Part shown: positions 1 through 9,035 of the stretch, piece after piece
Numbering within the stretch: the first letter of the stretch is position 1
How the letters are laid out: every line of letters begins with the position of its first letter
NCBI GenBank assembly: GCA_045576855.1
Contig: JAZNHG010000054.1
Location: forward strand, 62,001-126,000
From: Colimorpha sp045576855
GTDB lineage: Bacteria > Bacteroidota > Bacteroidia > Bacteroidales > P3
Reading direction: 5' to 3'
DNA: 64,000 nt
Notes under the pieces: generated by a model
What the model was told of the DNA's origin: nothing
Database searches by the model: none
What the model saw: the letters and a program-made list of their open reading frames with translations, nothing else
Position numbers and translations under genes: made by a program

Positions 1-1
1 T

Positions 2-1624
2 TTCGACTTTACCAACCTCGGACGCTATTCGTTGGATTATAATATCTTCACTAACTATCGTCCTGCTATCACCGGTGGTGCCTTGCCTTTGGTGGTGCCA
101 AGCGGCAGTAGCGACAAGGTGCAGATGCGCATCCCCCATGTCGACCTGCAACCGGGAGAAGAGCTTTTTGTGCGTTTTGATTTGGCAACACGTCAGGATG
201 AGAGGCAACCGTGGCAGTCGTCCAATGATTTGACCGTGGGCACCGTCGAGTTTACTCTGCCGCAGCAGATGCCATATCGGGCCTTTGTCAACGACGGAGA
301 GCCCGTCGTGGACAGTTCGATGATGAAGTGCCAACTCCTTTTCGACGGTCATGCGGACTGGACCGGTGAGCGGGTGGGGCACATGGTGCGCCGTCCCGAT
401 GAGCGTACGCTCTGCATAGATGAGATGTGGCGTTTTATGGCGCCCGATGGTATGGTGATGTGCGATATGCGATGCACCCACACTCGTTTCAGTACTGGCG
501 ACGTTGTGATAGATTATACCCTTATGCCCAGCGACCGTATTCCTGCAGACAAACTGCATCCCATGCTGGTTCTACAGTCGGCGGGTGATAGCATCACATG
601 GTTCGGCCTGGACCGAGAGGTTGCTTTCTTGGAACAGCATTCTGGTCTGGTGGGTATTTTTACGCGCTCGTCGAAGGAAAAGATAGCTCGCAAGCAGGTC
701 CGTTGGTGTGCCATCAGTAAGGGTGGGGCAGGTCTCTATGCCGAAGTACTGGGAGAGCGATTTGGTATCTTGGACGATGGTGTCAATCTCAAGATATACC
801 CCCAATCGGCAACAACATTCCGTCTGCACCTGCATTCTTATGCACAGCAGAGTCAGGCAGGCTTCTATGGAATGACCTTCCCGCGCATGACAATGGGTAT
901 GCTCGAGCCGCCGACCATCAGCAGTTCAGAGGTTCGCTTCTCTCAGCCGCTGACTGTGACAATTATCTCCCCGAAAGCCACCGAGATTCGTTACACGCTC
1001 GATGGTGCGGAACCGACGGAGTCTTCGGCTCGATACACAGCCCCCATTGTCATCACCGCCACCACGGTGGTGAAGGCCAAGGCGTTTGCCAAAGACGCGC
1101 CTCCGTCGTTCGCGGCCACACGCAAGTTCAATTACGACTATATTGTGCGGACTTCTTTCTCCCGTAAGGCCAATACCCCCTATAATGTGGGTGCCGACAC
1201 ACTCCTTTTCGATGGCGAGAAAGGCACTGCCGACGAGTTGACACATGGGTGGTTGGGATTCTCGGGCGAGGCTGTGGCCACCACGGTGGAACTAGCCAAA
1301 ACCATCGACGTAGACCGAATTGTGGTACGCTATGCACACTCTCCGGCCACGTGGGCATTTGCTCCACTGTCGGTGAAGGTTCTCTCTTCCACTGACGGCA
1401 CCACCTTCTCGGATACCGTCACCGCTGTCGTGCCATTCGACCCTGCCGATGAGAAAGAGAGCAGCCCCAGGGTTGTGGAATTGCAGATACCGATTCACCG
1501 CCAGGCGGGAGTCGTCAAGATAGTACCTGTCACCCTCGGCAACATACCTGCTTGGCACCGCGCCAAAGGATTGAAACCTTGGATGATGATGGATGAAATA
1601 GAAGTAGTAGAAACAGTCAAATGA
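2..1624 (+). CDS. Glycoside hydrolase family 2-like beta-galactosidase, C-terminal part (5' end outside window)
   Basis: The frame is open from the first bases, so the gene starts upstream of the window. The first residues (FDFTNLGRYSLDYNIFTN) match the DFTNL...Y segment that begins the domain following the catalytic barrel in large GH2 beta-galactosidases, and the next ~270 residues resemble the Bgal small-chain region. Residues from about 295 look like a chitobiase/hexosaminidase C-terminal domain (IRYTLDGAEPT), followed by an F5/8-type-C-like carbohydrate-binding domain (ELAKTIDVDRIVVRYAHS). This arrangement is common in secreted or periplasmic Bacteroidales glycosidases. The catalytic residues are not in the window, so family assignment rests on the C-terminal modules. 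Its stop overlaps the next start by 4 nt, which suggests coupling. Confidence 0.65.
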   Translation, partial: FDFTNLGRYSLDYNIFTNYRPAITGGALPLVVPSGSSDKVQMRIPHVDLQPGEELFVRFDLATRQDERQPWQSSNDLTVGTVEFTLPQQMPYRAFVNDGEPVVDSSMMKCQLLFDGHADWTGERVGHMVRRPDERTLCIDEMWRFMAPDGMVMCDMRCTHTRFSTGDVVIDYTLMPSDRIPADKLHPMLVLQSAGDSITWFGLDREVAFLEQHSGLVGIFTRSSKEKIARKQVRWCAISKGGAGLYAEVLGERFGILDDGVNLKIYPQSATTFRLHLHSYAQQSQAGFYGMTFPRMTMGMLEPPTISSSEVRFSQPLTVTIISPKATEIRYTLDGAEPTESSARYTAPIVITATTVVKAKAFAKDAPPSFAATRKFNYDYIVRTSFSRKANTPYNVGADTLLFDGEKGTADELTHGWLGFSGEAVATTVELAKTIDVDRIVVRYAHSPATWAFAPLSVKVLSSTDGTTFSDTVTAVVPFDPADEKESSPRVVELQIPIHRQAGVVKIVPVTLGNIPAWHRAKGLKPWMMMDEIEVVETVK

Positions 1625-2640
1625 ATGTTCCGAACATGAAAAAGCAAGTTCAAGGTGTTATATTAGGCTCGCTTCTGATGTTGACCGTCCTGTTGGTGTC
1701 GTGCGAGGTGGATTTCTCTCCCAATGCAGAGTACAAGGAGACCCCAGTGGTCTACTGTCTGCTGGACCAAGACGACGACACGACATGGGTGCGTGTGGAG
1801 CGTTGTTTCCTCGAGGAAGGCAACATCTACAACTATGGTTCCGATGCTTCGCTGACAAACTATCCCGAAGGGACCATCAAGGTCGACTTGTTAGCCTACC
1901 GCAACGGCCATCTGGACAGCACTATCGCGTTGTCCGACACACTGCGTCTGCGCGACGAGGGCAATTTTGCCGGAGGTCTTCAGCCTATGTTTTACACCAC
2001 GGCCAGACTGGACTCCACCTGCCACTACAAGCTGGAGGTGCGCCATACCGACAATGACAGCCTTGTGGCTTACACCGATTCTATCCCGCTTATAATGAAG
2101 AATCAGGAGCAGTTGCTTGTCAGTCCGGCCAATAACAGCCGATTTGCATTCACGTTAAACAGCGCCTGCAAAATAGAGTGGCAGCCGCTCGTCAACGCCC
2201 GTCGCTACCAACCCATCATCCGCTTCTACTATGGCGAAGAGAATGCCGCCGGCGACGGCGAGGACACTCTCTATGTCGACCTGCCGTGCAATAGTGTACT
2301 TGGCGCCACCAGCATCAGTTACTCCCGTATGGCTTTCCTCAATACCCTCAAGGCTGCCCTTATCGACGATACCAACCACAAGACCTACCTCAAGTTGGTC
2401 GACATCTATATTACTGCCTGTGACGAAAATATGAACTTCTATATGACACAGGTCAACAGTGGTGTCGGCTTCAACCAGACCACCGACACCTACAGCAACA
2501 TACATGGTGGCATGGGTATCTTTGCCGCCCGTCGCACCCACCTGTGGGTACGGCGCAATGCAGACAACTCCATGAGCCCAATGGGGTCCGGCAGTCCTGG
2601 ATTGTATGCCTACCTTGTGGACCTGGGCATAGGCTTTTGA
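1621..2640 (+). CDS. Lipoprotein of DUF4249-like type
   Basis: 339 residues with a hydrophobic leader and a lipobox ending LLVSC, so it is a predicted outer-membrane lipoprotein. The segment after the Cys (CEVDFSPNAEYKETPVVYC) and the alternating beta-rich body resemble DUF4249 lipoproteins that accompany surface sugar- or protein-handling systems in Bacteroidota; function unknown. The start ATG at 1621 overlaps the preceding stop as ATGA. A second ATG at 1636 gives a more typical signal peptide and is possible. It is probably cotranscribed with the glycosidase. Confidence 0.7.
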   Translation: MNVPNMKKQVQGVILGSLLMLTVLLVSCEVDFSPNAEYKETPVVYCLLDQDDDTTWVRVERCFLEEGNIYNYGSDASLTNYPEGTIKVDLLAYRNGHLDSTIALSDTLRLRDEGNFAGGLQPMFYTTARLDSTCHYKLEVRHTDNDSLVAYTDSIPLIMKNQEQLLVSPANNSRFAFTLNSACKIEWQPLVNARRYQPIIRFYYGEENAAGDGEDTLYVDLPCNSVLGATSISYSRMAFLNTLKAALIDDTNHKTYLKLVDIYITACDENMNFYMTQVNSGVGFNQTTDTYSNIHGGMGIFAARRTHLWVRRNADNSMSPMGSGSPGLYAYLVDLGIGF

Positions 2641-2682
2641 AACTATAAATAGAAAATATACACGTAATTAAAAAAATATGCG

Positions 2683-2690
2683 TATATTTG
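2683..2690 (+). promoter_or_regulatory. Bacteroidota -7 box (TATATTTG) for trigger factor
   Basis: TATATTTG followed by C fits the TAnnTTTG consensus. It lies about 52 nt upstream of the tig start in an AT-rich spacer. No clear -33 TTG element was seen. Confidence 0.6.
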
Positions 2691-2742
2691 CATTTTCAAT
2701 CGAAAATAGAATAAGTTAAAAATCAATAAAATAAACAAACAG

Positions 2743-4098
2743 ATGAACATCACAAGAGAGAATTTAAGTGATTTGGAACTCCGTATCAAGGTTGATATCG
2801 AGGAAAAAGACTACATTGAGAACGTCACTAAGCAACTCAAAGACTACCAAAAGAAGGCTACAGTGCCCGGTTTCCGCAAGGGTATGGCCCCGATGGGTCT
2901 CATTCAGCGTATGTACAGGGCCGCCATCGTGGGTGATGCCGTGCAGAATGAGCTGAACACCAGTCTCTTCAAATATATTGACGACGAGAAGCTGCACATC
3001 CTTGGCATGCCTATGAGCGACGATGAGATGACCGGTGAAATCGACTTCTCTCACCAGCAGAACTTTACTTTCTACTTCAATGTGGCCATTGCGCCCGAGT
3101 TTGAAATCGACTGGTCTAAGGTCAACGTGGTCTACAATCAGATAAAAATCACCTCCAAAGAGGTGGAGGCTGAAATCAGCAATGTCAGCAACCGCTATGG
3201 CAAGTTCGAGACTCCCGAGACCGTCGGCAAGGGTGATATCATGTATGGCAAGTTGGTCGAGCTCGACAAGAAGGGCGCTGTCAAGGAAGGCGGCATAGAC
3301 ACCTTTGTGAGCCTCAATCTACTCAACCTCAAGGACGAGGAGCTTCTTCCTCTCTTCGAGGGAAAGAAGGCCGATGAGAAAATCGTCTTCAACATGGCCA
3401 AGGCGTTCCCCGTGGCCGATATTGAGCGTGCTCTGCGCATAGACAACGCCACCGCCAAGAAGTTCAAATCCGATGTCGAGCTGACCCTCAGCGGTATTTC
3501 CCGCATGATTCCCCACGAAATCAACGAGGAACTCTTTGAGAAGGTCTTCCCCGGCCAGAAAATCAAAGATGCCGACGCCTTCACCAAAGCCATGAAGAAG
3601 GAGTTTGAGAAGGCCAATGCCGAGCAGAGCGACTACCTCTATGTCAACCAGGTTCGCAAGGCTCTTGTCGACAATTTCGACAAGCCTCTGCCTGAAGCCT
3701 TCCTCAAACGCTGGTTTGCCAGCCGTGGCGAGAAGGACATGACGCCCGAAAGCATCGAAGCCAATTGGGCGGAGATGTACCTGCCCTCGCTGAAGTGGGA
3801 GCTCATACAGGGCAAGCTTGAAGAGATTCAGCCTGTCGAGCCCACCAGCAACCAGATTGTCGACGCCATCAAGGACATCCTGCGCCGCAATGACCAGAAG
3901 CCCGAAGGCGAGAAGAAGGAGGAGACCGAGCAGCGTCTGGAGCAGGCCGCCCGCAGCATCGCCGCCGACCGCCAGAATGTGCAGCAGCTCTCCGACCGCC
4001 TCTATGCCGAGAATCTGGCCAAGATTTTCAAGGGTCAGCTGAACCCCACGGTCGAGAAGGTTTCGGCCAAGGAGTTCGCCGAGCGCGCTCAGCAGTAA
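2743..4098 (+). CDS. tig: Trigger factor
   Basis: 451 residues, the usual length for the ribosome-associated folding chaperone. The N-terminal domain carries the ribosome-docking signature GFRKGMAP at about residues 44-51. The central region (about 150-250) corresponds to the diverged FKBP-like domain of Bacteroidota trigger factors, and the helical C-terminal arms end with a charged tail. It acts in the cytosol at the exit tunnel. It has its own promoter box upstream. The clpP-clpX genes that often follow tig are absent here; an outer-membrane protein gene follows instead. Confidence 0.95.
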   Translation: MNITRENLSDLELRIKVDIEEKDYIENVTKQLKDYQKKATVPGFRKGMAPMGLIQRMYRAAIVGDAVQNELNTSLFKYIDDEKLHILGMPMSDDEMTGEIDFSHQQNFTFYFNVAIAPEFEIDWSKVNVVYNQIKITSKEVEAEISNVSNRYGKFETPETVGKGDIMYGKLVELDKKGAVKEGGIDTFVSLNLLNLKDEELLPLFEGKKADEKIVFNMAKAFPVADIERALRIDNATAKKFKSDVELTLSGISRMIPHEINEELFEKVFPGQKIKDADAFTKAMKKEFEKANAEQSDYLYVNQVRKALVDNFDKPLPEAFLKRWFASRGEKDMTPESIEANWAEMYLPSLKWELIQGKLEEIQPVEPTSNQIVDAIKDILRRNDQKPEGEKKEETEQRLEQAARSIAADRQNVQQLSDRLYAENLAKIFKGQLNPTVEKVSAKEFAERAQQ

Positions 4099-4132
4099 GC
4101 ATACTGTATTTATAATCATATCCTTTCAAGCG

Positions 4133-5329
4133 ATGAAAAAGATACTGTTGTCAGCGACGTTGGCCCTGCTTTTCCTCGGTGTACAAGCCCAGGAAAACGA
4201 TGGCCTCGTCTATCCTAACACCTTCTACGGCTCGTTCACCCTGGGTGGCTATGCCTATGGGCACAACGGCGAGAGCTCTTTCGGCGCCCCGTCGGCCAAC
4301 CTCACCGGTGGCGTCTGGCTGGCCAGCCCCTTGGCTTTCCAGCTCTCGGGCGAGGGTGTTCTGGGAACCAACGTCGCTGGCAACAGTTCTGCTTTTATCT
4401 CCGCCAGTGCTGAGTTCAAGTGGGATGTCAACTCCACTTTCTTCCATGTCTACAACAAGAATTTCCTAAGCCCGGTTCCGTTCTATCCACTGCTGGGTTT
4501 GGGGGCTGTGTGGAGTGTGGATATGGATAATAAGACTGTGGACAATGCTTTCCAAATCATGTTGGGCCTGCAGGCTCCGTACCGTGTGAGCGACTATATG
4601 GACGCTATACTGCAGTATAAGTGCCACTTCTTGCCGCAGGGGTTCGACAATTCGCCCGGCGACAACTATATGCACACCTTCGGCATCGGTCTGCTCTTCC
4701 GCCAGAGCACCGACCCCTACCATCGTCGCACCGAGCGTTATACGCGCGGTATCGGCGAGGATTGGTTCCTCGGCATCGGCATCGGCCCCAACTATTCGGC
4801 GTTCGAACTCTTCACCAACGACCATCTGGGCGGCACCGCTATGATTGGTGTGGCCCCCGAGTTGACGGTGGGTCGCAACTTCAGCAACTTCTGGTCCGTG
4901 CGTATGCAGGTGGCTGGTCTTACCGGCCATGAGCAGTTCGATACCGTGACCCAGGCCGCTGGTGTCAACTATCGCTTCTCTTACCTGCACGCCGACGTGA
5001 TGCTCAATGTGGGCAATCTGATATTCCGCCAGCGTGGCGTACGGTTCAATGTGATGCCCTATCTGGGTGCCGGTCCTGTGTGGCGCTACGACGACCTCGC
5101 GTTCGATGTGGCGGCCGACATGGGCATCCTCTGCCGCTATTATGTGAGCCGCCACAGCGATGTCTATCTCGACGCGCGGTATCTCATGGTGGCGCCCTCT
5201 ATCGGCGGCGGTACAGGGCCCTCCGGTGCCTTCTATGGCGTCGGTCTGCCCAGCCTCACGGTGGGTTATATCTACAATTTCGGCCAGAATAGCACCCGCT
5301 ACCGCACGCCGCTCAACGAGCTGCACTAG
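4133..5329 (+). CDS. Outer-membrane beta-barrel protein with two barrel-like halves
   Basis: 398 residues with a cleavable signal peptide (MKKILLSATLALLFLGVQAQ). The body is made of alternating amphipathic strands. The two halves (about 25-190 and 215-395) have the same layout: a GxxY/GGYAYG-type opening strand, a long central section with GLGAVW/GAGPVW, and closing strands ending in aromatic residues (GIGLLFRQ, LTVGYIYNF). This suggests a tandem duplication of an OmpA/OMP_b-brl type 8-strand barrel. Function unknown. The gene ends 4 nt into a convergent neighbour. Located 34 nt after tig. Confidence 0.7.
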   Translation: MKKILLSATLALLFLGVQAQENDGLVYPNTFYGSFTLGGYAYGHNGESSFGAPSANLTGGVWLASPLAFQLSGEGVLGTNVAGNSSAFISASAEFKWDVNSTFFHVYNKNFLSPVPFYPLLGLGAVWSVDMDNKTVDNAFQIMLGLQAPYRVSDYMDAILQYKCHFLPQGFDNSPGDNYMHTFGIGLLFRQSTDPYHRRTERYTRGIGEDWFLGIGIGPNYSAFELFTNDHLGGTAMIGVAPELTVGRNFSNFWSVRMQVAGLTGHEQFDTVTQAAGVNYRFSYLHADVMLNVGNLIFRQRGVRFNVMPYLGAGPVWRYDDLAFDVAADMGILCRYYVSRHSDVYLDARYLMVAPSIGGGTGPSGAFYGVGLPSLTVGYIYNFGQNSTRYRTPLNELH

Positions 5330-5727
5330 TGCACGGTGGGCCTGCCTGCCTGCTGCCAGGCTTGCAGTCCGCCACCCAGGTCGTAGACTTCCACTCCCTG
5401 TTCGGCCAGCAACAGAGCTGCTTTGTGGCTCCGACGGCCCGTGCGGCAGTACACTGCCAGTGCATCTTCTTTCACTCGCACGCGTTCCACAAAGTCAGGC
5501 TGGTTGACGTCTATATTCTCCGCTCCGGCTATGTGTCCCTCGTTGTACTCGCTGCGGGTGCGCACGTCGATGACGCGCATCTGCTTCGACTGCACCATCT
5601 GGTCGTAGTCTTTGACGCAGAGTATCGTCACGCGGTCCTGTGGGTTGTCGGCGCGTTCGGTGGACTTGCTTCCGCCACAGCCCGCTATCGTCAGGGCGGC
5701 CAGGGTCATCAGTAGTATTTTCTTCAT
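5326..5727 (-). CDS. Rhodanese-domain lipoprotein
   Basis: 133 residues with a lipoprotein signal ending TIAGC (Cys17). The rest is a single rhodanese fold: VIDVRTRSEYNEGHIAGAEN, then the active-site loop CRTGRRS with the catalytic cysteine, then a GGLQAW end motif. It is likely a periplasmic sulfurtransferase or redox-linked thiol carrier tethered to a membrane. It is convergent with the preceding barrel gene (4-nt overlap) and lies 10 nt after the MalY-type lyase gene on the same strand, so the two may be cotranscribed; a PLP C-S lyase releasing sulfide would fit a shared sulfur role (inference). Confidence 0.88.
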   Translation of the reverse strand: MKKILLMTLAALTIAGCGGSKSTERADNPQDRVTILCVKDYDQMVQSKQMRVIDVRTRSEYNEGHIAGAENIDVNQPDFVERVRVKEDALAVYCRTGRRSHKAALLLAEQGVEVYDLGGGLQAWQQAGRPTVH

Positions 5728-5737
5728 GGGTTGTCTG

Positions 5738-7078
5738 TTATTGTTTGTTGATTGTGTTCTCTATGCGGTGCAGAGCCTCCAGCAGCTGGCTGCGCGGACA
5801 GCCCACATTCAGCCGGAAGCAGCCTTCGTAGGGGCTTCTCTCCTGCTGTGGGCCGAAGGTGGTGCCGTCGTTCATCACTACCCGTGCTTCGTTGATGAAG
5901 CGGTCGGTCAGTTCCTTGTGCGGGATGCCGTAGGCGCTGAAGTCGAGCCATGCCAGGTAGGAGGCTTCGGGCAGCATGGCTTTGACCAGGGGCAGGTGTT
6001 CCTTTAGGTATCGGTCAAGTGCCTGAACGTTCCCGTTCAGATATTCCAGCATCTGGCGTTGCCACTCCTCGCCCTGCGCGAAGGCGGCCTCGGCGGCGGT
6101 GAAGGCGAAGATGTTGCCTCCGGCCACGCCCAGGGTGTCGAGCCAGCCGAAGAAGCGTTTCCGCAGGGTTGCATCGGTGATGCAACACACAGAACTGCCC
6201 AGGCCGGCGATGTTGAAGGTCTTGCTCGGGGCCATGAAGGTGAGGCTGTGGGCGGCGGCAGCGGGGCTCACGGTGCTGTAGCTCACGTGGCGTGCAGGCG
6301 TCGCGTCGGCTGGGCCTTGGTTGCCGGTATCCTGGCGGCGCGCCAGGGTGAGGTCGGCGTGTATTTCGTCGCTGATGACGAGGAGACCCTTGCGCTCGCA
6401 GATGTCGGCGATGCGGCTGAGGGTCGCTTTGTCCCAGAGGGTGCCGGCGGGGTTGTGCGGGTTGCTCATGATGAACACCTTGCAGCCTTCAGCGCGGCGT
6501 TCGAAGTCGTCGAAGTCTATCTCGAACCTATAGCGCGGACTGGCAGCCTGTGTATCGGTACCGCAGGCAGGCTGCCTGCGTACCATTTCGAACCTGTTGC
6601 GCGGACTGGTAGCCTGTGTGTCGGTACCGCAGGCAGGCTGCCTGCGTACCATTTTCAGCGGACTGCATACCACCTCGCGTCCGCAGCCCTGCGGCACGTT
6701 GAGGAATGGCGGATATACTGGCGTGGTCACCAGTACCCGGTCGCCGGGCTCGGTCAGTGCCAGCAGCGCATAGCTGATGCCCGCCACGATGCCGGGTATG
6801 AAGTGCAGACTTTCACGGGTGGTGTGGATGTTGTAATGCGTGGCCAGCCATGTGGTGACGGCCTGCCAGTAGCCCTCGGAGGGCATGGTGTAGCCCAGCA
6901 CCGGATGCTCGCAGCGCCGTCGCAGGGCGTCCAGCACAAAATCGGGCGAGCGCCAGTCCATGTCGGCCACCCACATGGGCAGCAGGTCGTCGCGGCCGTA
7001 CATGCCCGGCAGTGCATCCCACTTGAAGCAGTCGGTACCCTTCCGGTCTATCGTCTCGTCGAAATCGTATTTCTTCAT
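5738..7078 (-). CDS. MalY/PatB-type PLP-dependent C-S lyase (aminotransferase fold I) with a repeat insertion
   Basis: 446 residues against about 390 for the family. The N-terminus (FKWDALP, LPMWVADMDW) is typical of MalY/PatB cystathionine beta-lyases. Further landmarks are SNPHNPAGT, the SDEIHADL motif holding the PLP-binding Asp, and the APSKTFN motif with the Schiff-base Lys. The excess length is explained by a tandem pair of 22-residue units (VRRQPACGTDTQ...) at about residues 143-186, encoded by two copies of a GTAC-bounded palindrome. This sits between SPLKM and EIDFDDFE, where relatives have a short loop. All PLP motifs are intact, so the enzyme may still be active. Confidence 0.88.
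   Translation of the reverse strand: MKKYDFDETIDRKGTDCFKWDALPGMYGRDDLLPMWVADMDWRSPDFVLDALRRRCEHPVLGYTMPSEGYWQAVTTWLATHYNIHTTRESLHFIPGIVAGISYALLALTEPGDRVLVTTPVYPPFLNVPQGCGREVVCSPLKMVRRQPACGTDTQATSPRNRFEMVRRQPACGTDTQAASPRYRFEIDFDDFERRAEGCKVFIMSNPHNPAGTLWDKATLSRIADICERKGLLVISDEIHADLTLARRQDTGNQGPADATPARHVSYSTVSPAAAAHSLTFMAPSKTFNIAGLGSSVCCITDATLRKRFFGWLDTLGVAGGNIFAFTAAEAAFAQGEEWQRQMLEYLNGNVQALDRYLKEHLPLVKAMLPEASYLAWLDFSAYGIPHKELTDRFINEARVVMNDGTTFGPQQERSPYEGCFRLNVGCPRSQLLEALHRIENTINKQ
6526..6660 (-). repeat. Tandem pair of ~66-bp units with GTAC-bounded palindromes inside the malY-like gene
   Basis: Two near-identical units, each with a perfect-looking palindrome at 6557-6584 and 6623-6650 (arms GGTAC-CGCAGGCAG / CTGCCTGCG-TACC). 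The 66-bp period keeps the reading frame. Confidence 0.9.
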
Positions 7079-7313
7079 AGCACTATCCTAAACGAACGAC
7101 GGCCCATTTTATTTTGTCGCCCCGAATATTTTCCCCACGCATGTCCCGCATCCTGCAGTACGCCATCCGGCAACAATCCATTATCGACTTGAGATATAGT
7201 GATTTACAACATACCGTCACCATACCAACTCCTACTGTAGTAGGTGTTGGTAAGGAGTTGGTAAGGAGTTGGTAAGGAGTTGGTAAGGAGATGATAGGTT
7301 GGAAGCCTGACGT
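7079..7313. repeat. Spacer holding dispersed repeat family A, copy 1 (core 7224-7352)
   Basis: No gene is seen in this spacer. The repeat starts with a palindrome around CCTACTGTAGTAGG, continues with 11-bp tandem units (GTTGGTAAGGA, about four), and ends with a core running from GATGATAGGTTGG to CGTCGCAACAGG that extends to 7352. The same arrangement recurs at 27680-27813 and, inverted, at 45739-45870. The 3' end overlaps the last codons of the GNAT gene. Confidence 0.85.
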
Positions 7314-7931
7314 TCAGTGGGTTACAAGGGCGTTTTTTCGCGTCGCAACAGGCACCCGTTTTTGTGGATTTCGGGTCTGGATCCAGCACGGCCGGTCGAG
7401 TCGCATGACTTTCACAGGCTGGTCACCGGCGAATTGCAGACGGCTGAGATGGTTGACGCGTCCGGTAGGGCGGAAGCCGCATTTCTGCATCACCCGACCC
7501 GAGGCGGGGTTGCTCTCCAGGTAGTCGCCCCAGAGTGTGCGGAAGCCTATATTGCAGAAACAGTGGTTTATAAGCAGCCTCAGCGCCTCGGTGGCCAGAC
7601 CGCGGTTCCACCAGGGGCGTGCCACCCAGTAGCCCACCTCCGCGTCGTCGGGTCCGATGCCGATATTACTCTCGCCGTGAGGGTAGTAGCATATGCAGCC
7701 GACGATTTGGGAGGAGGGATTTCCGCAGGCAGGCTGCCTGCGTCCCAGGCGGATGGCCCAGGTGTGGTCGTTGGAAAAAATGGTGCGGATTACCTCACGG
7801 CTCTCGTCTACGCTTTGGTGTGGCGACCATCCTGCCCGTGGTCCCACTTCGGGGTCGGAGGCGAGACGGTAGAGTTCCTCGGCGTCCTCCTCGCGCCACG
7901 GCCGCAGCAGTATCCGTTCCGTTTCCATCAT
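7314..7931 (-). CDS. GNAT N-acetyltransferase, RimJ/RimL type, with palindrome insertion
   Basis: 205 residues. The N-terminus ETERILLRPWREEDAEELYRL and the acetyl-CoA-site region RGLATEALRLL with LESNPASGRVMQKCGF are typical of RimJ/RimL-type acetyltransferases that modify protein N-termini or small molecules. An extra stretch (RRQPACGNPSS) at about residues 64-74 is encoded by a GTAC-type palindrome and separates two core strands. The normal family end is near VMRLDRP; the last ~20 residues are read from dispersed repeat family A, which also supplies the stop codon. Confidence 0.88.
   Translation of the reverse strand: MMETERILLRPWREEDAEELYRLASDPEVGPRAGWSPHQSVDESREVIRTIFSNDHTWAIRLGRRQPACGNPSSQIVGCICYYPHGESNIGIGPDDAEVGYWVARPWWNRGLATEALRLLINHCFCNIGFRTLWGDYLESNPASGRVMQKCGFRPTGRVNHLSRLQFAGDQPVKVMRLDRPCWIQTRNPQKRVPVATRKNALVTH
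7721..7747 (-). repeat. GCAGGC palindrome inside the GNAT gene
   Basis: TTCCGCAGGCAGG-CTGCCTGCGTCCC is in frame and read on the minus strand as RRQPACG, the same peptide as in the malY-like gene. Confidence 0.9.
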
Positions 7932-8045
7932 ATTCTTGGCGTTTCAATCAGATTGTAAATGCTTTTTTAACGGCGAATTTGTCGAATTTAACTAAGCTCC
8001 GCAGGAAAATTTATAGCGAATTACTCTAAGATACGCAGGCTAGTA

Positions 8046-8091
8046 ATTTTCAATTTTCAATTTTCAATTCTCAATTTTCAATTTCCACCGC
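8046..8091. repeat. Heptamer array (unit CAATTTT)
   Basis: About six copies of CAATTTT/CAATTCT. The array reaches into the next gene and encodes its last residues (VEIEN) and stop codon. Confidence 0.9.
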
Positions 8092-9015
8092 CGGCCAGCC
8101 GTAGTCCTGATAGTAGTGGGCGCTGATACCGTGGCGGCGGAGATAATTGCGCAGCTGTAGGTTGCGGTTAGCCTCGCGTATGTCCTGGTTGCCGTGCATG
8201 TTCATGTAGATATCGTAGTGAGGGCCGAAGATGCGGCGGGCGCTGGGCTCCCATCCTGCGCCGTCGGCGGTCTGCTCGAATGCCGTCACGGTGTATTTGC
8301 CATCCGTCAATTCCAGCGACATCAGTCCGCTGTGGTTGCCGCCGGAGACGCACTTCAGCGTGTCGCCCTCCCGCCGGTACCACTCCACCCAGAAATCGCC
8401 CCATATCTGGTACGCAGGCAGCCTGCCTGCGGAATCCTCTTCATGTACAATCATCAGGGTCGGGATGCAGAACTCGCCCTTTTGATAGTGCTCGCCCACC
8501 TCGCGCACCAGGTATTCGCCGATGGCCTCGCGCATGGCCTGCTCCTGTCGGTGGATGGCTATGTGGTTCAGGCAGTCGGCCTTGTGCCCGTCGAAGTCGG
8601 ACATCAGCCATTGGCCGTCGACGTGTTCCATGTAGAGATTGTGCACTTCGACGTCGGCGGTGGAGTCGAAGGATCCGTCTTCCCACTGCTGGCGCACCTG
8701 GATAGTGGCCACGGCGTGGTTCTTGTCGGACTGCTCCACAGCCGTGACGGTGTAGTCGGCTATCGTGCCGCCGTTGCCGGTGACGAAGTAGTAGAGCCAC
8801 TCGTGGTCTAGCGGCTGCTCGTCGGGCAGGTGGTTGAACATGGTGTCCAGCACGGCGTAGAAGTCCGCCGTCAGGTAGTCGCGCGATTTCTCCAGCAGCT
8901 CGTGGTCAGGGATGTAGCGGCAGAGCTCTTCGGCCCGCTGTTTCAGTTTCGCTTCGTTGCTTGTGCATGCCGCCAGCAGCAGGGTGGCCAGGGTGATGGC
9001 AGTTAGTTTCTTCAT
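8071..9015 (-). CDS. Lipoprotein of unknown function
   Basis: 314 residues with lipobox LLLAAC (Cys17). Not recognised. The first half has a helical YLTADFYAVLDTMF segment and then beta-rich stretches (VATIQVRQQW, DGQWLMSDFDG) of the kind seen in DUF3828/NTF2-like lipoproteins, but the match is weak. Residues AGRLPAY near position 198 come from a GCAGGC palindrome inserted in frame, and the C-terminal residues are encoded by a heptamer array. The gene stands alone between two GNAT genes; role unknown. Confidence 0.75.
   Translation of the reverse strand: MKKLTAITLATLLLAACTSNEAKLKQRAEELCRYIPDHELLEKSRDYLTADFYAVLDTMFNHLPDEQPLDHEWLYYFVTGNGGTIADYTVTAVEQSDKNHAVATIQVRQQWEDGSFDSTADVEVHNLYMEHVDGQWLMSDFDGHKADCLNHIAIHRQEQAMREAIGEYLVREVGEHYQKGEFCIPTLMIVHEEDSAGRLPAYQIWGDFWVEWYRREGDTLKCVSGGNHSGLMSLELTDGKYTVTAFEQTADGAGWEPSARRIFGPHYDIYMNMHGNQDIREANRNLQLRNYLRRHGISAHYYQDYGWPAVEIEN
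8409..8434 (-). repeat. GCAGGC palindrome inside lipoprotein gene
   Basis: GGTACGCAGGCAG-CCTGCCTGCGG, here read as AGRLPAY, a different frame/orientation from the RRQPACG reading used in neighbouring genes. Confidence 0.9.
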
Positions 9016-9035
9016 ATAGTTTTATGTTGTTAGTT

